A DNA stretch of 64,000 nucleotides, taken from Cellulomonas sp. NS3. GTDB lineage: Bacteria; Actinomycetota; Actinomycetes; Actinomycetales; Cellulomonadaceae. The stretch covers positions 3,224,001 to 3,288,000 of the forward strand of contig NZ_CP103289.1 in the NCBI RefSeq assembly GCF_024757985.1, written 5' to 3'. A program made the translations under genes and the position numbers. This document shows, piece by piece, positions 9,297 to 16,220 of the stretch; position 1 is the stretch's first letter; each line of letters starts with the position of its first letter. Below the pieces are notes generated by a model. It made no database searches. It saw only the letters and a program-made list of their open reading frames with translations, and was not told the DNA's origin.

Positions 9297-11159
9297 TCAG
9301 TCATCCCGGTCCCACGCCGGGGAGATCCCGCGCGCGTACTGGATCTCGTCGTTGCTCACGCCGGCCGAGACCATGGGCCACACCATCGCGTCGCGCGAGA
9401 CCGTGAAGTCGACCACGACGGGCTGGTCGTCGATCTCCATGGCGCGCTTGATCGTCGCGTCGACGTCGGCCTTCGTCTCGCACCGCAGCCCCACGCAGCC
9501 GTAGGCCTCGGCGAGCTTGACGAAGTCCGGGACGCGCACGGTGCCGTGCCCGGTGTGCAGGTCGGTGTTCGAGTACCGGGACTCGTAGAACAGCGTCTGC
9601 CACTGCCGCACCATGCCGAGCGAGGAGTTGTTGATCACCGCGACCTTAATCGGGATCTCGTTGATCGTGCAGGTCGCGAGCTCCTGGTTGGTCATCTGGA
9701 AGCAGCCGTCGCCGTCGATGGCCCACACGGTCCGGTCGGGCTCGCCGACCTTCGCGCCCATCGCCGCGGGGACGGAGAAGCCCATGGTCCCGAGGCCGCC
9801 GGAGTTGAGCCACGAGTTCGGGCGCTCGTAGCGGATGAACTGCGAGGCCCACATCTGGTGCTGGCCGACGCCCGAGGCGAAGATCGACTCCGGCCCCGAG
9901 ATCTCGCCGATCCGGCGGATCACGTGCTGCGGGGCGAGGTGGCCGTCGTCGGGCTCGTCGAAGCCCAGCGGGAACGTCTCGCGCCAGGCGTCGACCTGCT
10001 TCCACCAGCCCTCGAGGTCGGGGCGGCCGTGCTGCGCGTGCTCCTTGACGAGCTCGGGCAGCAGGTCGGCGAGGACCTCCTTGAGGTCGCCCACGATCGG
10101 CACGTCCGCGGCGCGGTTCTTGCCGATCTCCGCGGGGTCGATGTCGGCGTGCACGATCGTCGCGCCGGGCGCGAAGCTGGACAGCTTGCCGGTCACGCGG
10201 TCGTCGAACCGTGCGCCGAGGCTCACGATCAGGTCGGCCTTCTGCAGCGCGGCGACGGCGGCGACCGTGCCGTGCATCCCGGGCATGCCCAGGTGCTGCG
10301 GGTGCGAGTCGGGCAGCGCGCCGCGGGCCATGAGCGTCGTCACCACGGGGGCGCCCGACGCGTCGACGAGCTTGCGCAGGGCCTCCGACGCGCGGGAGCG
10401 GATCACGCCGCCGCCCACGTACAGCACCGGCCGGCGGGCGGTCGCGAGCAGCCGCGCCGCCTCGCGGATCTGCTTGGCGTGCGGCTTCGTGACCGGGTGG
10501 TAGCCGGGGAGCTTGAGGTCCTGCGGCCACGAGAAGGTGGTGTTCGTCTGCATCGCCGACTTCGCGATGTCGACGAGCACGGGGCCGGGGCGGCCGGTCG
10601 ACGCGATGTGGAACGCCTCGGCGATGACCCGCGGGATCTCGTCGGGGTCGGTCACGAGGTAGTTGTGCTTCGTGACCGGGAGCGTGATGCCGACGATGTC
10701 GGCCTCCTGGAACGCGTCGGTCCCGATGAGGGACGCGCCGACCTGGCCCGTGATCGCGACGAGCGGGATCGAGTCCATGTGCGCGTCCGCGATCGGCGTC
10801 ACGAGGTTCGTCGCCCCGGGGCCCGACGTCGCCATGCACACGCCGACCTTCCCCGTCGCGTGCGCGTAGCCCTGCGCCGCGTGACCGCCGCCCTGCTCGT
10901 GGCGCACGAGGATGTGCCGCACGCGCTTCGAGTCCATGAGCGGGTCGTAGGTCGGCAGGATCGCGCCGCCGGGGATGCCGAAGACGACCTCGACGCCGGC
11001 CTCCTCGAGCGAGCGGACGATCGACTGGGCACCCGTGACGCGCTCGGGGCCGACGGCGACGTCGCGCGTGACCTCGGCGCTGCGCGGATCGGCGGTGACG
11101 CGCACGGAGGCCGGCGTGGCCGGCGTGCGCGGGGGTGCCGGGTGGGGACCCTGGACCAT
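9297..11159 (-). CDS. ilvB: Acetolactate synthase catalytic (large) subunit
   Basis: 620 residues, thiamine diphosphate enzyme. It makes acetolactate or acetohydroxybutyrate from pyruvate, the first common step of Val/Leu/Ile synthesis. After a Pro/Ala-rich leader of about 40 residues come [17 protein letters not shown] and [20 protein letters not shown] with the catalytic Glu, then the central FAD-binding domain ([18 protein letters not shown]). The TPP motif [15 protein letters not shown] with the NN pair about 25 residues from GDG closes the C-terminal domain. It heads ilvBNC and is preceded by a leader peptide rich in Ile/Leu/Val and a terminator. Confidence 0.96.
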   Translation of the reverse strand: MVQGPHPAPPRTPATPASVRVTADPRSAEVTRDVAVGPERVTGAQSIVRSLEEAGVEVVFGIPGGAILPTYDPLMDSKRVRHILVRHEQGGGHAAQGYAHATGKVGVCMATSGPGATNLVTPIADAHMDSIPLVAITGQVGASLIGTDAFQEADIVGITLPVTKHNYLVTDPDEIPRVIAEAFHIASTGRPGPVLVDIAKSAMQTNTTFSWPQDLKLPGYHPVTKPHAKQIREAARLLATARRPVLYVGGGVIRSRASEALRKLVDASGAPVVTTLMARGALPDSHPQHLGMPGMHGTVAAVAALQKADLIVSLGARFDDRVTGKLSSFAPGATIVHADIDPAEIGKNRAADVPIVGDLKEVLADLLPELVKEHAQHGRPDLEGWWKQVDAWRETFPLGFDEPDDGHLAPQHVIRRIGEISGPESIFASGVGQHQMWASQFIRYERPNSWLNSGGLGTMGFSVPAAMGAKVGEPDRTVWAIDGDGCFQMTNQELATCTINEIPIKVAVINNSSLGMVRQWQTLFYESRYSNTDLHTGHGTVRVPDFVKLAEAYGCVGLRCETKADVDATIKRAMEIDDQPVVVDFTVSRDAMVWPMVSAGVSNDEIQYARGISPAWDRDD

Positions 11160-11251
11160 CGGTTTCTCCCTGGCTTCGGTGCTGGTGGAGCTCGGGGTCG
11201 TGCTCTGCGGTGCTGTCCGTCCGGGCGCGGCGTGCCGCCGACATAGAAAAA

Positions 11252-11282
11252 CCCCTCGGCCCGGAACGGGCTGGACGAGGGG
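11252..11282 (-). terminator. Attenuator terminator before ilvB
   Basis: On the minus strand CCCCTCG and CGAGGGG form the outer stem, with an inner GCCCG/CGGGC pairing and a GAA loop, followed by TTTTTC. It lies between the leader peptide (ends 11317) and the ilvB start (11159). Upstream, GAGCGCG (inside the end of the leader frame) can pair with CGCGCTC just before the terminator, a possible competing structure. Confidence 0.82.
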
Positions 11283-11316
11283 TGAGCGCGCGACGAGACC
11301 TGGTGACGAGGTCGCC

Positions 11317-11361
11317 TCAGCCGGCGCGCTCAGGTACTACGAGAAGGAGGATCGTCTGCAC
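11317..11361 (-). CDS. Leader peptide [14 protein letters not shown] of the ilvBNC attenuator
   Basis: A 14-codon frame starting with GTG reads [14 protein letters not shown], with the unbroken run Ile-Leu-Leu-Leu-Val-Val. It is followed after about 35 bases by a terminator with a U-tract and then ilvB, the standard layout for ribosome-mediated attenuation by branched-chain aminoacyl-tRNA levels. TAGAGT ends seven bases before the GTG and GTGACA lies 17 bases further upstream, so the peptide is probably translated from a leaderless 5' end. Confidence 0.87.
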   Translation of the reverse strand: MQTILLLVVPERAG

Positions 11362-11368
11362 GTCCGGG

Positions 11369-11397
11369 ACTCTACGCCGCGCCCGCGGGGATGTCAC
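11369..11397 (-). promoter_or_regulatory. Promoter of the ilvBNC leader and operon
   Basis: GTGACA (11392-11397) and TAGAGT (11369-11374) on the minus strand are separated by 17 bases, close to the -35/-10 consensus. The leader peptide GTG follows seven bases after the -10. Confidence 0.65.
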
Positions 11398-11508
11398 CTC
11401 GCCCGACGGCGCGTCTCGCATGGTGGTTCACGTGTCCGCGATGCGGAAACTGGCGCGGGCGCTCATGCGTCGGCCGCACGTGCCGATCTGGACGGGACGA
11501 GGCTGCGT

Positions 11509-11580
11509 GCTCGCGCTCGCGCTCCGGCTCGGGCACGGGCTCCGGCTCGCGCTCGCGCTCCGGCTCAGGCACGGGCTCCG
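11509..11580. repeat. 36-bp tandem repeat, two copies plus a fragment
   Basis: Two adjacent 36-base units (11509-11544 and 11545-11580) differ at one position and are followed by GCTC of a third. The units are themselves built of GCTCGC/GCTCCG hexamers. They lie between the divergent ilvB leader and the lipoprotein gene, and no convincing gene covers them. Confidence 0.85.
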
Positions 11581-11637
11581 GCTCGGTTCGGGCCCGGACG
11601 GACGCCGCCGGTCCCTGCGGCGAGGAGGAGGACGACG

Positions 11638-12444
11638 ATGGCCGACACGCGTGCGCCCGCGCTCGTGGTCACCGCCCTGCTGGCCCTCGCCGCGTGCGCC
11701 GGGCCGGCTCCCGCGGCGGACCCGGCACCCGCCTCCCCGGCGTCGGTGCCCACGACCTCCGCACCCGCCGCACCCGCCGCACCGGGCGACGATCCGGACG
11801 CGTCCCTCGAGCACCTCGCCGACGGCCTGGTGTACGACCCCTCCGCACTCGTGCTGCCCGCGGACGCCGGCGCGCACTTCGCGGCCACGGACCTGAGCAC
11901 GTTCGCGGTCCAGGCGGTCGAGGCGTTCGACGTCGTCATGGAGACCTCCGAGCAGACGCAGCGGCCCGACGGCGACGGCCCGCTGCTGCTCGAGTACTTC
12001 GAGCCCGTCGCGGGACACCTCACGCCGTCGGCGTGGACGCTGCTCGTGACCGCCTTCGAGTCCGGCGACCAGCCGACCGTCTCGGCGCTCGTCCCGTCGA
12101 GCGCGCTCGTCCCGCCGGACGCGTCCGCCGCGGCCGGGGAGCCGGCGGAGCCCGGCGCTCCCGAGCCGGGCACCGCCCCGCCCGGTGATCCCGACGGCGG
12201 CGCCGCGACCGAGCAGGTCGGGAGCATCGAGCCCTACCGCCCGACCGGGCAGCCGACCGTCGCGCTCGTCGTGCCCGAGCCGGGTGCCGCGCGCCTCGCG
12301 GTCACGTTCTCCTACCAGCGCGTGTTCGGCGCACCCGACGGGGAGCGCGTCTACGACACCGACCACACGCTGTACCTCGTCCCGGTCGAGGGACGCTGGC
12401 TCGTCGACGGCTGGCGGACGAGCTACCCGACGCTCGCCCCCTGA
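11638..12444 (+). CDS. Putative lipoprotein with NTF2-like C-terminal region
   Basis: 268 residues. The start MADTRAPALVVTALLALAAC is a lipoprotein signal with lipobox LAAC (Cys about 20), followed by a Pro/Ala/Ser-rich linker to about residue 55. The body contains STFAVQAVEAFDVVMETSEQ, YFEPVAGHLTPSAWTLLVTA, then an acidic Pro/Gly/Ala stretch. It ends with YLVPVEGRWLVDGWRTSYPT, typical of small conserved actinobacterial lipoproteins with an NTF2-like (SnoaL-like) fold. I do not recognise a function. The ATG is chosen because GGAGGAGG lies upstream and the lipobox is at the right distance. The stop codon falls in the first unit of a 15-bp tandem repeat. Confidence 0.8.
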   Translation: MADTRAPALVVTALLALAACAGPAPAADPAPASPASVPTTSAPAAPAAPGDDPDASLEHLADGLVYDPSALVLPADAGAHFAATDLSTFAVQAVEAFDVVMETSEQTQRPDGDGPLLLEYFEPVAGHLTPSAWTLLVTAFESGDQPTVSALVPSSALVPPDASAAAGEPAEPGAPEPGTAPPGDPDGGAATEQVGSIEPYRPTGQPTVALVVPEPGAARLAVTFSYQRVFGAPDGERVYDTDHTLYLVPVEGRWLVDGWRTSYPTLAP

Positions 12445-12501
12445 GCGCGTCGGTCCTCAGCGCGTCGGTCCTCAGCGCGTCGGCCCTCAGCGCGTCACCC
12501 C
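12442..12501. repeat. 15-bp tandem repeat, four copies
   Basis: Four units of the pattern TCAGCGCGTCGGTCC run head to tail from the stop codon of the lipoprotein gene; units 1-3 differ by one base each and the fourth diverges in its second half. The repeat ends about 50 bases before the stop of the convergent gene at 12554. Confidence 0.85.
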
Positions 12502-12553
12502 GGTGAGTGCGCCGACCCCCGTGCGCGCACCTCGCGCCGCGGCACCCCCGGGC

Positions 12554-12826
12554 TCAGCAGCAGCGCGAGCCCGGGTGCCGTGCGGTGTGGGCGTGCCGCT
12601 CGCGCCAGTACTCCCCCACGCCCAACGGCGTCGCCCCCGGCGAGGTGCGCGCGAGGTGCGCGACGTAGCGCGCGTGGTCGTCGTCCCCGAGCAGCGCGCC
12701 CACGTACCAGCGCACCGCGCGCCACGCGCGTGCCGCACGGGCGCGCAGCCGCGGAGGCCCGGCCTCCCCCGCGCCCCCGCGGGGGCGGGAGGCGAGACCG
12801 GGGCCCAGCCCGCCCGCCGCCCTCAC
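12554..12826 (-). CDS. ybdD: YbdD/YjiX family small protein (DUF466), partner of CstA
   Basis: 90 residues. It contains AWRAVRWYVGALLGDDDHARYV and the family hallmark GEYWRERHAHTARHPGSRCC at the C-terminus. YbdD-type proteins are encoded beside cstA and are reported to be needed for CstA-type pyruvate uptake in E. coli. The GTG start overlaps the cstA stop in the pattern GTGA, so the two are translationally coupled. The N-terminal 25 residues are low-complexity Gly/Pro/Arg and the true start could be slightly further in. Confidence 0.85.
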   Translation of the reverse strand: MRAAGGLGPGLASRPRGGAGEAGPPRLRARAARAWRAVRWYVGALLGDDDHARYVAHLARTSPGATPLGVGEYWRERHAHTARHPGSRCC

Positions 12827-15102
12827 CCGTGCACCCCCGCCCGGGCGGGACGCGGACCCTCGGCGTCCCAGAGCGCCTGGATCTCGCGCTCCGCGTCCGT
12901 CGGCACCATGCCCGTGGGCGCGAAGATCTGCGACGGCGCGTCCGGCTCCTCGCTCGTCGGGAGCCCGCCGGCGCGGACCGCACGCACGCACACCACCGCG
13001 GCCGCGAGCACCGTGACGAGCACGAGGACGGCGAAGAGGATCGACAGCGTGCCCTGCACGGCGGTGTTCCGGATGACGGCGTCCATCGCCTCGGGCGTCG
13101 CGGCCGACCCGAACGACTCCTCGCCGGCCTCGCGGGCCGCCCGGAACGCGTCGTGCTGCGCCCAGTACCCGAGCCTCGGGTCGGTCGAGAAGATCTTCTG
13201 CCAGGACGCCGTCATCGTGACGACGAGGTCCCAGACCAGCGGGAGGCCCGGGATCCAGGCCCACCGGAACAGCCCCTTCTTGACCACGACCGTGAAGACG
13301 ACCGAGAGCGCGATCGCGGCGAGCAGCTGGTTCGCGATGCCGAACAGCGGGAACAGCGTGTTGATCCCGCCGAGCGGGTCCGTGACCCCCATCAGCAGGA
13401 TCGCGCCCCAGCCGGCGACCACGAGCGCCGAGCACAGCCACGCCCCGACGCGCCACGACGGGTCCCGGAACCGCTTCGCGCGACCGCCGAGGTTGCCGAG
13501 CGAGTCCGAGAGCATGAAGCGCGCGACGCGGGTCCCGGCGTCGACGGTCGTGAGGATGAACAGCGCCTCGAACATGATCGCGAAGTGGTACCAGAACGAC
13601 GCGAGCGACGAGCCGCCGATCGCGCTCGCGAGCACCTGCGCCATCCCGAACGCGAGCGTCGGGGCCCCGCCGGTGCGGGAGATGATCGACTCCTCGCCCA
13701 CGTTCTCCGCGGCCCCGGCGATCTCCTCGGGAGTGATGTCCGGGCCGCCGAGGCCCAGCCCGTTGACGTACGCGGCCGCCGCCTCGGGCGTGCCGCCGGT
13801 CAGCGCCGTCGGGGCGTTCATCACGAAGTAGAGGTGCTGGTCGATGACGACCGCCGTGACGAGCGCCATGATCGCGACGAACGACTCCGTCATCATGCCG
13901 CCGTACCCGATGAGCCGGGCCTGGCTCTCCTTCTCGAGCAGCTTGGGCGTCGTGCCGGACGCGATGAGCGAGTGGAACCCGGACAGCGCGCCGCACGCGA
14001 TGGTGATGAACAGGAACGGGAACAACGACCCGGCGAACGCGGGGCCGTTGCCCTCGAGCGCGAACGACGACACCGCGGGCGCCTGGACCTCGGGGCGCAC
14101 GAGCAGGATGCCGACCGCGAGCAGGACGATCGTGCCGACCTTCATGAACGTCGACAGGTAGTCGCGCGGGGCGAGGAGCAGCCACACCGGGAGCACCGAG
14201 GCGGCGAACCCGTAGGCGACGAGCAGCCAGGCGATCGTCACCTTGGAGAGCGTGAACCAGTCCTGGCCCCAGTCGGTCTCGGCGACCCAGCCGCCCGAGA
14301 CGATCGCGAGCAGCAGCAGCACGAGCCCGATGAGCGAGACCTCGCTGACCCGGCCGGGCCGCAGGAACCGGAGGTAGACGCCCATGAACAGCGCGATCGG
14401 GATCGTCATGGCGATCGAGAAGATGCCCCAGGGGCTCTCCGCGAGCGCGTTCACGACCACGAGGCCCAGCACCGCGATGATGATGATCATGATGACGAAG
14501 ACCCCGACGAGCGCGGCGATCCCCCCGACGCGGCCGAGCTCGTCGCGCGCCATCTGACCGAGGCTGCGCCCGCGCCGACGCACCGAGATGGACAGCACGA
14601 GGAAGTCCTGCACCGCGCCGCCGAGCACGCAGCCGATCACGATCCACAGCGTCCCGGGCAGGTAGCCCATCTGCGCCGCGAGGACCGGGCCGACGAGCGG
14701 GCCGGCGCCGGCGATGGCCGCGAAGTGGTGGCCGAAGAGCACGCGCCGGTCGGTCGGCATGAAGTCCTTGGCGTTCTCGTACCGCTCGGCGGGCGTCGCC
14801 CGGTCGTCGCGCGGCCGCACGATCTTCCGCTCGACGAAGCGCGCGTAGAACCGGTAAGCGATCGCGTACGTGCAGACGGCGGCGACGACGAACCACACCG
14901 CGTTGACGGTCTCGCCGCGCACGACCGCGATGACCGACCAGGCGACCGCGCCGACCAGCGCGATCACCGCGAACACGATCTTCGAGCGGACCGGCATGGG
15001 TCGCCGGTCGATCACCCCGACGGGGAGCGCCCCCTCCCCGGTGCGCAGCACCTCGACTCCGGACGCGTCGGACATGGGCCCTCCCGGGACGGCTCGCGCC
15101 AC
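12823..15102 (-). CDS. cstA: Carbon starvation protein A (pyruvate/peptide transporter family)
   Basis: 759 residues with many hydrophobic membrane segments. The core motif GHHFAAIAGAGPLVGPVLAAQ (about residues 123-143) and YLPGTLWIVIGCVLGGAVQDFLVL are diagnostic for CstA, as are FHSLIASGTTPKLLEKESQA and MLSDSLGNLG. E. coli CstA and its paralogue BtsT take up pyruvate, with peptide uptake also proposed. The C-terminal about 40 residues (PTSEEPDAPSQIFAPTG onward) form a polar tail. It is coupled to the DUF466 gene downstream. The upstream region (15103-15294) also serves the divergent small membrane protein gene. Confidence 0.94.
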   Translation of the reverse strand: MARAVPGGPMSDASGVEVLRTGEGALPVGVIDRRPMPVRSKIVFAVIALVGAVAWSVIAVVRGETVNAVWFVVAAVCTYAIAYRFYARFVERKIVRPRDDRATPAERYENAKDFMPTDRRVLFGHHFAAIAGAGPLVGPVLAAQMGYLPGTLWIVIGCVLGGAVQDFLVLSISVRRRGRSLGQMARDELGRVGGIAALVGVFVIMIIIIAVLGLVVVNALAESPWGIFSIAMTIPIALFMGVYLRFLRPGRVSEVSLIGLVLLLLAIVSGGWVAETDWGQDWFTLSKVTIAWLLVAYGFAASVLPVWLLLAPRDYLSTFMKVGTIVLLAVGILLVRPEVQAPAVSSFALEGNGPAFAGSLFPFLFITIACGALSGFHSLIASGTTPKLLEKESQARLIGYGGMMTESFVAIMALVTAVVIDQHLYFVMNAPTALTGGTPEAAAAYVNGLGLGGPDITPEEIAGAAENVGEESIISRTGGAPTLAFGMAQVLASAIGGSSLASFWYHFAIMFEALFILTTVDAGTRVARFMLSDSLGNLGGRAKRFRDPSWRVGAWLCSALVVAGWGAILLMGVTDPLGGINTLFPLFGIANQLLAAIALSVVFTVVVKKGLFRWAWIPGLPLVWDLVVTMTASWQKIFSTDPRLGYWAQHDAFRAAREAGEESFGSAATPEAMDAVIRNTAVQGTLSILFAVLVLVTVLAAAVVCVRAVRAGGLPTSEEPDAPSQIFAPTGMVPTDAEREIQALWDAEGPRPARAGVHG

Positions 15103-15228
15103 GCGCCCCGAGCCCCCTGGCCCGCGTCGGCAGCGACGTGACGCGCGTCACGCTATCCCCGGGGGCGGGCGCCTGCCTACGCACCCGCTCCGGCGCGTCG
15201 GGGCCCATGCCGGGCGGCGCCGAAAATA

Positions 15229-15255
15229 CTTGTCACGATGGAAAGTACGTGCAAG
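15229..15255. promoter_or_regulatory. Imperfect inverted repeat before the membrane protein/regulator pair
   Basis: CTTGTCAC and GTGCAAG face each other across 12 bases, 40 bases before the start at 15295. The arms match at all positions apart from one extra T in the left arm. It could be the site of the winged-helix regulator encoded as the second gene of the pair; this rests on position only. Confidence 0.35.
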
Positions 15256-15294
15256 GGTGGAGGAACGTTCCCGGCCGCACACGAGGAGACCGCC

Positions 15295-15729
15295 ATGACC
15301 ACGATGCACCCGCCCACGCCCGACGAGGCGCGCGCGCTCCTCCGCTCCTCCACGGCCTCCGCCGCCGCGGTGCGGGACATCGGCGGCAACCGCCACGCGC
15401 AGTGGCTGACCGGCCACGCGGTCGCGGTGTTCTCCTACTTCGCCGCGCTCGCGACCGCCGACCAGGACGTCGAGGTGCTCGTCTCCTCGCTCGCCTACGC
15501 CGCCGCCCTCGCCGTGCTGAGCGTGACGCTCCTGCCGGGCGCGACCGTGAGCAAGTCCGGCATGGGCCGGCGCTGGCTGCGCGCGCTCCTGTGGTGGGGC
15601 GTGATCTACGCCGCGTGCATGGTCGTCGGCCTGTACCTCTTCCGCGCCGAGCCCGCGTTCTGGCTCTCCGCCGCCGTGGTGACCGCGCTTCCGCTCGCGC
15701 TCGGCGCCCTGCGGGAGAACCGGGCATGA
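15295..15729 (+). CDS. Small polytopic membrane protein
   Basis: 144 residues with about four hydrophobic segments: HAVAVFSYFAALATA, VSSLAYAAALAVLSVTLLPG, WLRALLWWGVIYAACMVVGLY and FWLSAAVVTALPLALGAL. I do not recognise a family with a known role. ATG at 15295 is preceded by ACGAGGAGAC. Its stop TGA overlaps the ATG of the next gene (ATGA), so the membrane protein and the regulator are co-translated, a layout often seen for a regulator and its target. Confidence 0.8.
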   Translation: MTTMHPPTPDEARALLRSSTASAAAVRDIGGNRHAQWLTGHAVAVFSYFAALATADQDVEVLVSSLAYAAALAVLSVTLLPGATVSKSGMGRRWLRALLWWGVIYAACMVVGLYLFRAEPAFWLSAAVVTALPLALGALRENRA

Positions 15730-16073
15730 CGGCCGCACCGGCACCCGGCGGCGCCCTGCCCGCGCCCGACGTCGTCGGTGCCAGCGCCCGCGTGCGGCTC
15801 GACGAGGTCATCCACGCCCCCGTCCGGCTGTCCATCGTCGCCGCGCTCGCCGCGACGGACGAGGCGGAGTTCGGCGCGGTCCGCGACGCCGTCGAGGTCT
15901 CCGACTCCGCGCTCAGCAAGCACGCGTCCGCGCTCGAGCAGGCCGGCTACGTCGCCGTCCGCAAGGGGTACGTCGGCAAGCGCCCCCGGACCTGGCTCAA
16001 GCTGACCCCGCCCGGGCGGGACGCCCTCGCCGCGCACCTCGCAGCGCTGCGGCGGATCGCCGGCGACGCCTGA
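15726..16073 (+). CDS. Winged-helix transcriptional regulator (MarR/ArsR-like)
   Basis: 115 residues. A winged helix-turn-helix spans most of the protein: RLDEVIHAPVRLSIVAALAA, then FGAVRDAVEVSDSALSKHAS as the recognition helix region, then LEQAGYVAVRKGYVGKRPRT as the wing. This is the usual pattern of the short winged HTH DNA-binding proteins in actinobacteria that regulate a co-encoded membrane protein. There is no ligand-binding domain and no cysteine cluster for a metal. It overlaps the preceding gene by four bases. Confidence 0.85.
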   Translation: MTAAPAPGGALPAPDVVGASARVRLDEVIHAPVRLSIVAALAATDEAEFGAVRDAVEVSDSALSKHASALEQAGYVAVRKGYVGKRPRTWLKLTPPGRDALAAHLAALRRIAGDA

Positions 16074-16154
16074 CGCGTCTCCGGCGGCGCCCACCCACGC
16101 TGCGCCCGCAGAACCAGCCGACACTCTCGCCGTGACGCACGTCACACTTGTTTA

Positions 16155-16169
16155 TGGTCAGTTCGACCA
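16155..16169. promoter_or_regulatory. NrtR-type operator, upstream box
   Basis: TGGTCAGTTCGACCA is a palindrome with TGGTC and GACCA arms, flanked by TTTA on the left and TCAAA on the right so that the symmetry extends further. It lies about 50 bases before the pncB start. The same TGGTC-N5-GACCA pattern recurs at 16206-16220. Confidence 0.72.
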
Positions 16170-16205
16170 TCAAACGCTGGCGCACCGGCGCGGCGTAGAT
16201 CATTA

Positions 16206-16220
16206 TGGTCATCATGACCA
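16206..16220. promoter_or_regulatory. NrtR-type operator, box over the pncB start
   Basis: TGGTCATCATGACCA is a perfect 7-1-7 palindrome whose centre is 51 bases from that of the first box. It overlaps the pncB start codon (16214) and lies next to a CATTAT -10-like element, so a bound repressor would block initiation directly. Confidence 0.72.

Noticed and set aside
11372-11572. A 66-codon minus-strand frame with a Pro-Glu-Arg repeat ending next to the ilvB leader
   Set aside because: It merely reads the 36-bp tandem repeat, has no ribosome binding site or start context, and overlaps the ilvBNC promoter.
11509-11580. Short repeat considered as a CRISPR remnant
   Set aside because: The two units are directly adjacent with no spacer and no cas genes are present.
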